A DNA stretch of 64,000 bases from Pictodentalium vernedei (taxonomy: Eukaryota; Mollusca; Scaphopoda; Dentaliida; Dentaliidae). The stretch is taken from assembly GCA_031216915.1 (NCBI GenBank), contig CM062296.1, positions 668,874,753 through 668,938,752 on the forward strand, written 5' to 3'. Made by a program: the position numbers and the translations under genes. The notes beneath the pieces are model-generated. The model worked only from the letters and a program-made list of their open reading frames with translations, did not search any database and was not told the DNA's origin. Of this stretch, positions 63,921 through 64,000 are shown in pieces; within the stretch, counting starts at the first letter, position 1; the number at the start of each line of letters is the position of its first letter.

Positions 63921-64000
63921 AAATTTAGATAACACTTATGTGGCAATTTATTAAACTCAATGCAATCTGATAAAAAATGTAATAATTTGCGTTTATAGGT

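Noticed and set aside
58280-64000. Outer terminal inverted repeats enclosing both BEN and transposase genes
   Set aside because: I compared the sequence left of 59246 and right of 63486, and also 60.4-60.7 with 63.0-63.3 kb, and found no convincing inverted match; the two-gene transposon idea therefore stays a hypothesis.

Overview
The window looks like intergenic DNA from an animal nuclear genome, most likely a marine invertebrate and probably a bivalve mollusc. The case for this is: AT-rich non-coding sequence; GT-AG introns; tRNA-headed SINEs; DIRS, hAT, Tc1 and piggyBac-like elements; and several arrays of 145-170 bp tandem repeats that end in an ACGG-type microsatellite and a small hairpin, the layout known from bivalve 'pearl'/Helentron-like elements. 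The species assignment is inference. I see no clear host gene, with the possible exception of a BEN-domain gene at the right end.

Layout. 1-1.4 kb: truncated, internally expanded DIRS gag fragment (minus strand). 1.5-3.4 kb: small gag-like fragment, a hairpin-repeat pair and a frameshifted hAT/ZMYM-type transposase remnant. 4.7-6.5 kb: a MITE hosting a SINE (12-bp target duplication) and a TA-flanked element, followed by a piggyBac-like MITE. 7.1-8.8 kb: a Tigger-like MITE split by a 157-bp tandem-repeat element. 8.87-9.61 kb: a non-autonomous hAT with perfect 8-bp target duplication and a BED-finger remnant. 11.8-14.2 kb: poly(G)-bearing and 145-bp tandem arrays. 16.5-23.06 kb: a structurally complete DIRS-type retrotransposon (inverted terminal repeats, internal complementary region, gag, RT-RNase H-methyltransferase region, tyrosine recombinase) on the minus strand, nested in a small MITE. 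23-36 kb: MITEs, SINEs, a 168-bp array with higher-order structure, and a nested region holding a dead Tc1 copy. 36.6-40.3 kb: an 18-copy ~152-bp array inside another Tigger-like MITE. 41-56 kb: more arrays (162 bp, 170 bp), piggyBac-like MITEs and inverted repeats. 59.2-63.5 kb: the only well-preserved coding region, a BEN-domain gene (minus strand) and an intact, intron-containing Tc1-like transposase gene (plus strand), divergent or nested in opposite orientation.

How the parts relate. The DIRS genes would work together: Gag packages the RNA, RT/RNase H copies it, the internal complementary region lets the ends join into a circle, and the recombinase integrates it. This copy has two altered RT catalytic positions and a homopolymer break in the recombinase, so it should be inert. 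Most other elements are non-autonomous and depend on transposases encoded elsewhere. The BEN/Tc1 pair is the best candidate for something undescribed: either a two-gene transposon or a transposase lodged antisense in a BEN gene. No homology search, alignment program or structure prediction was run; every family assignment is from reading the sequence.
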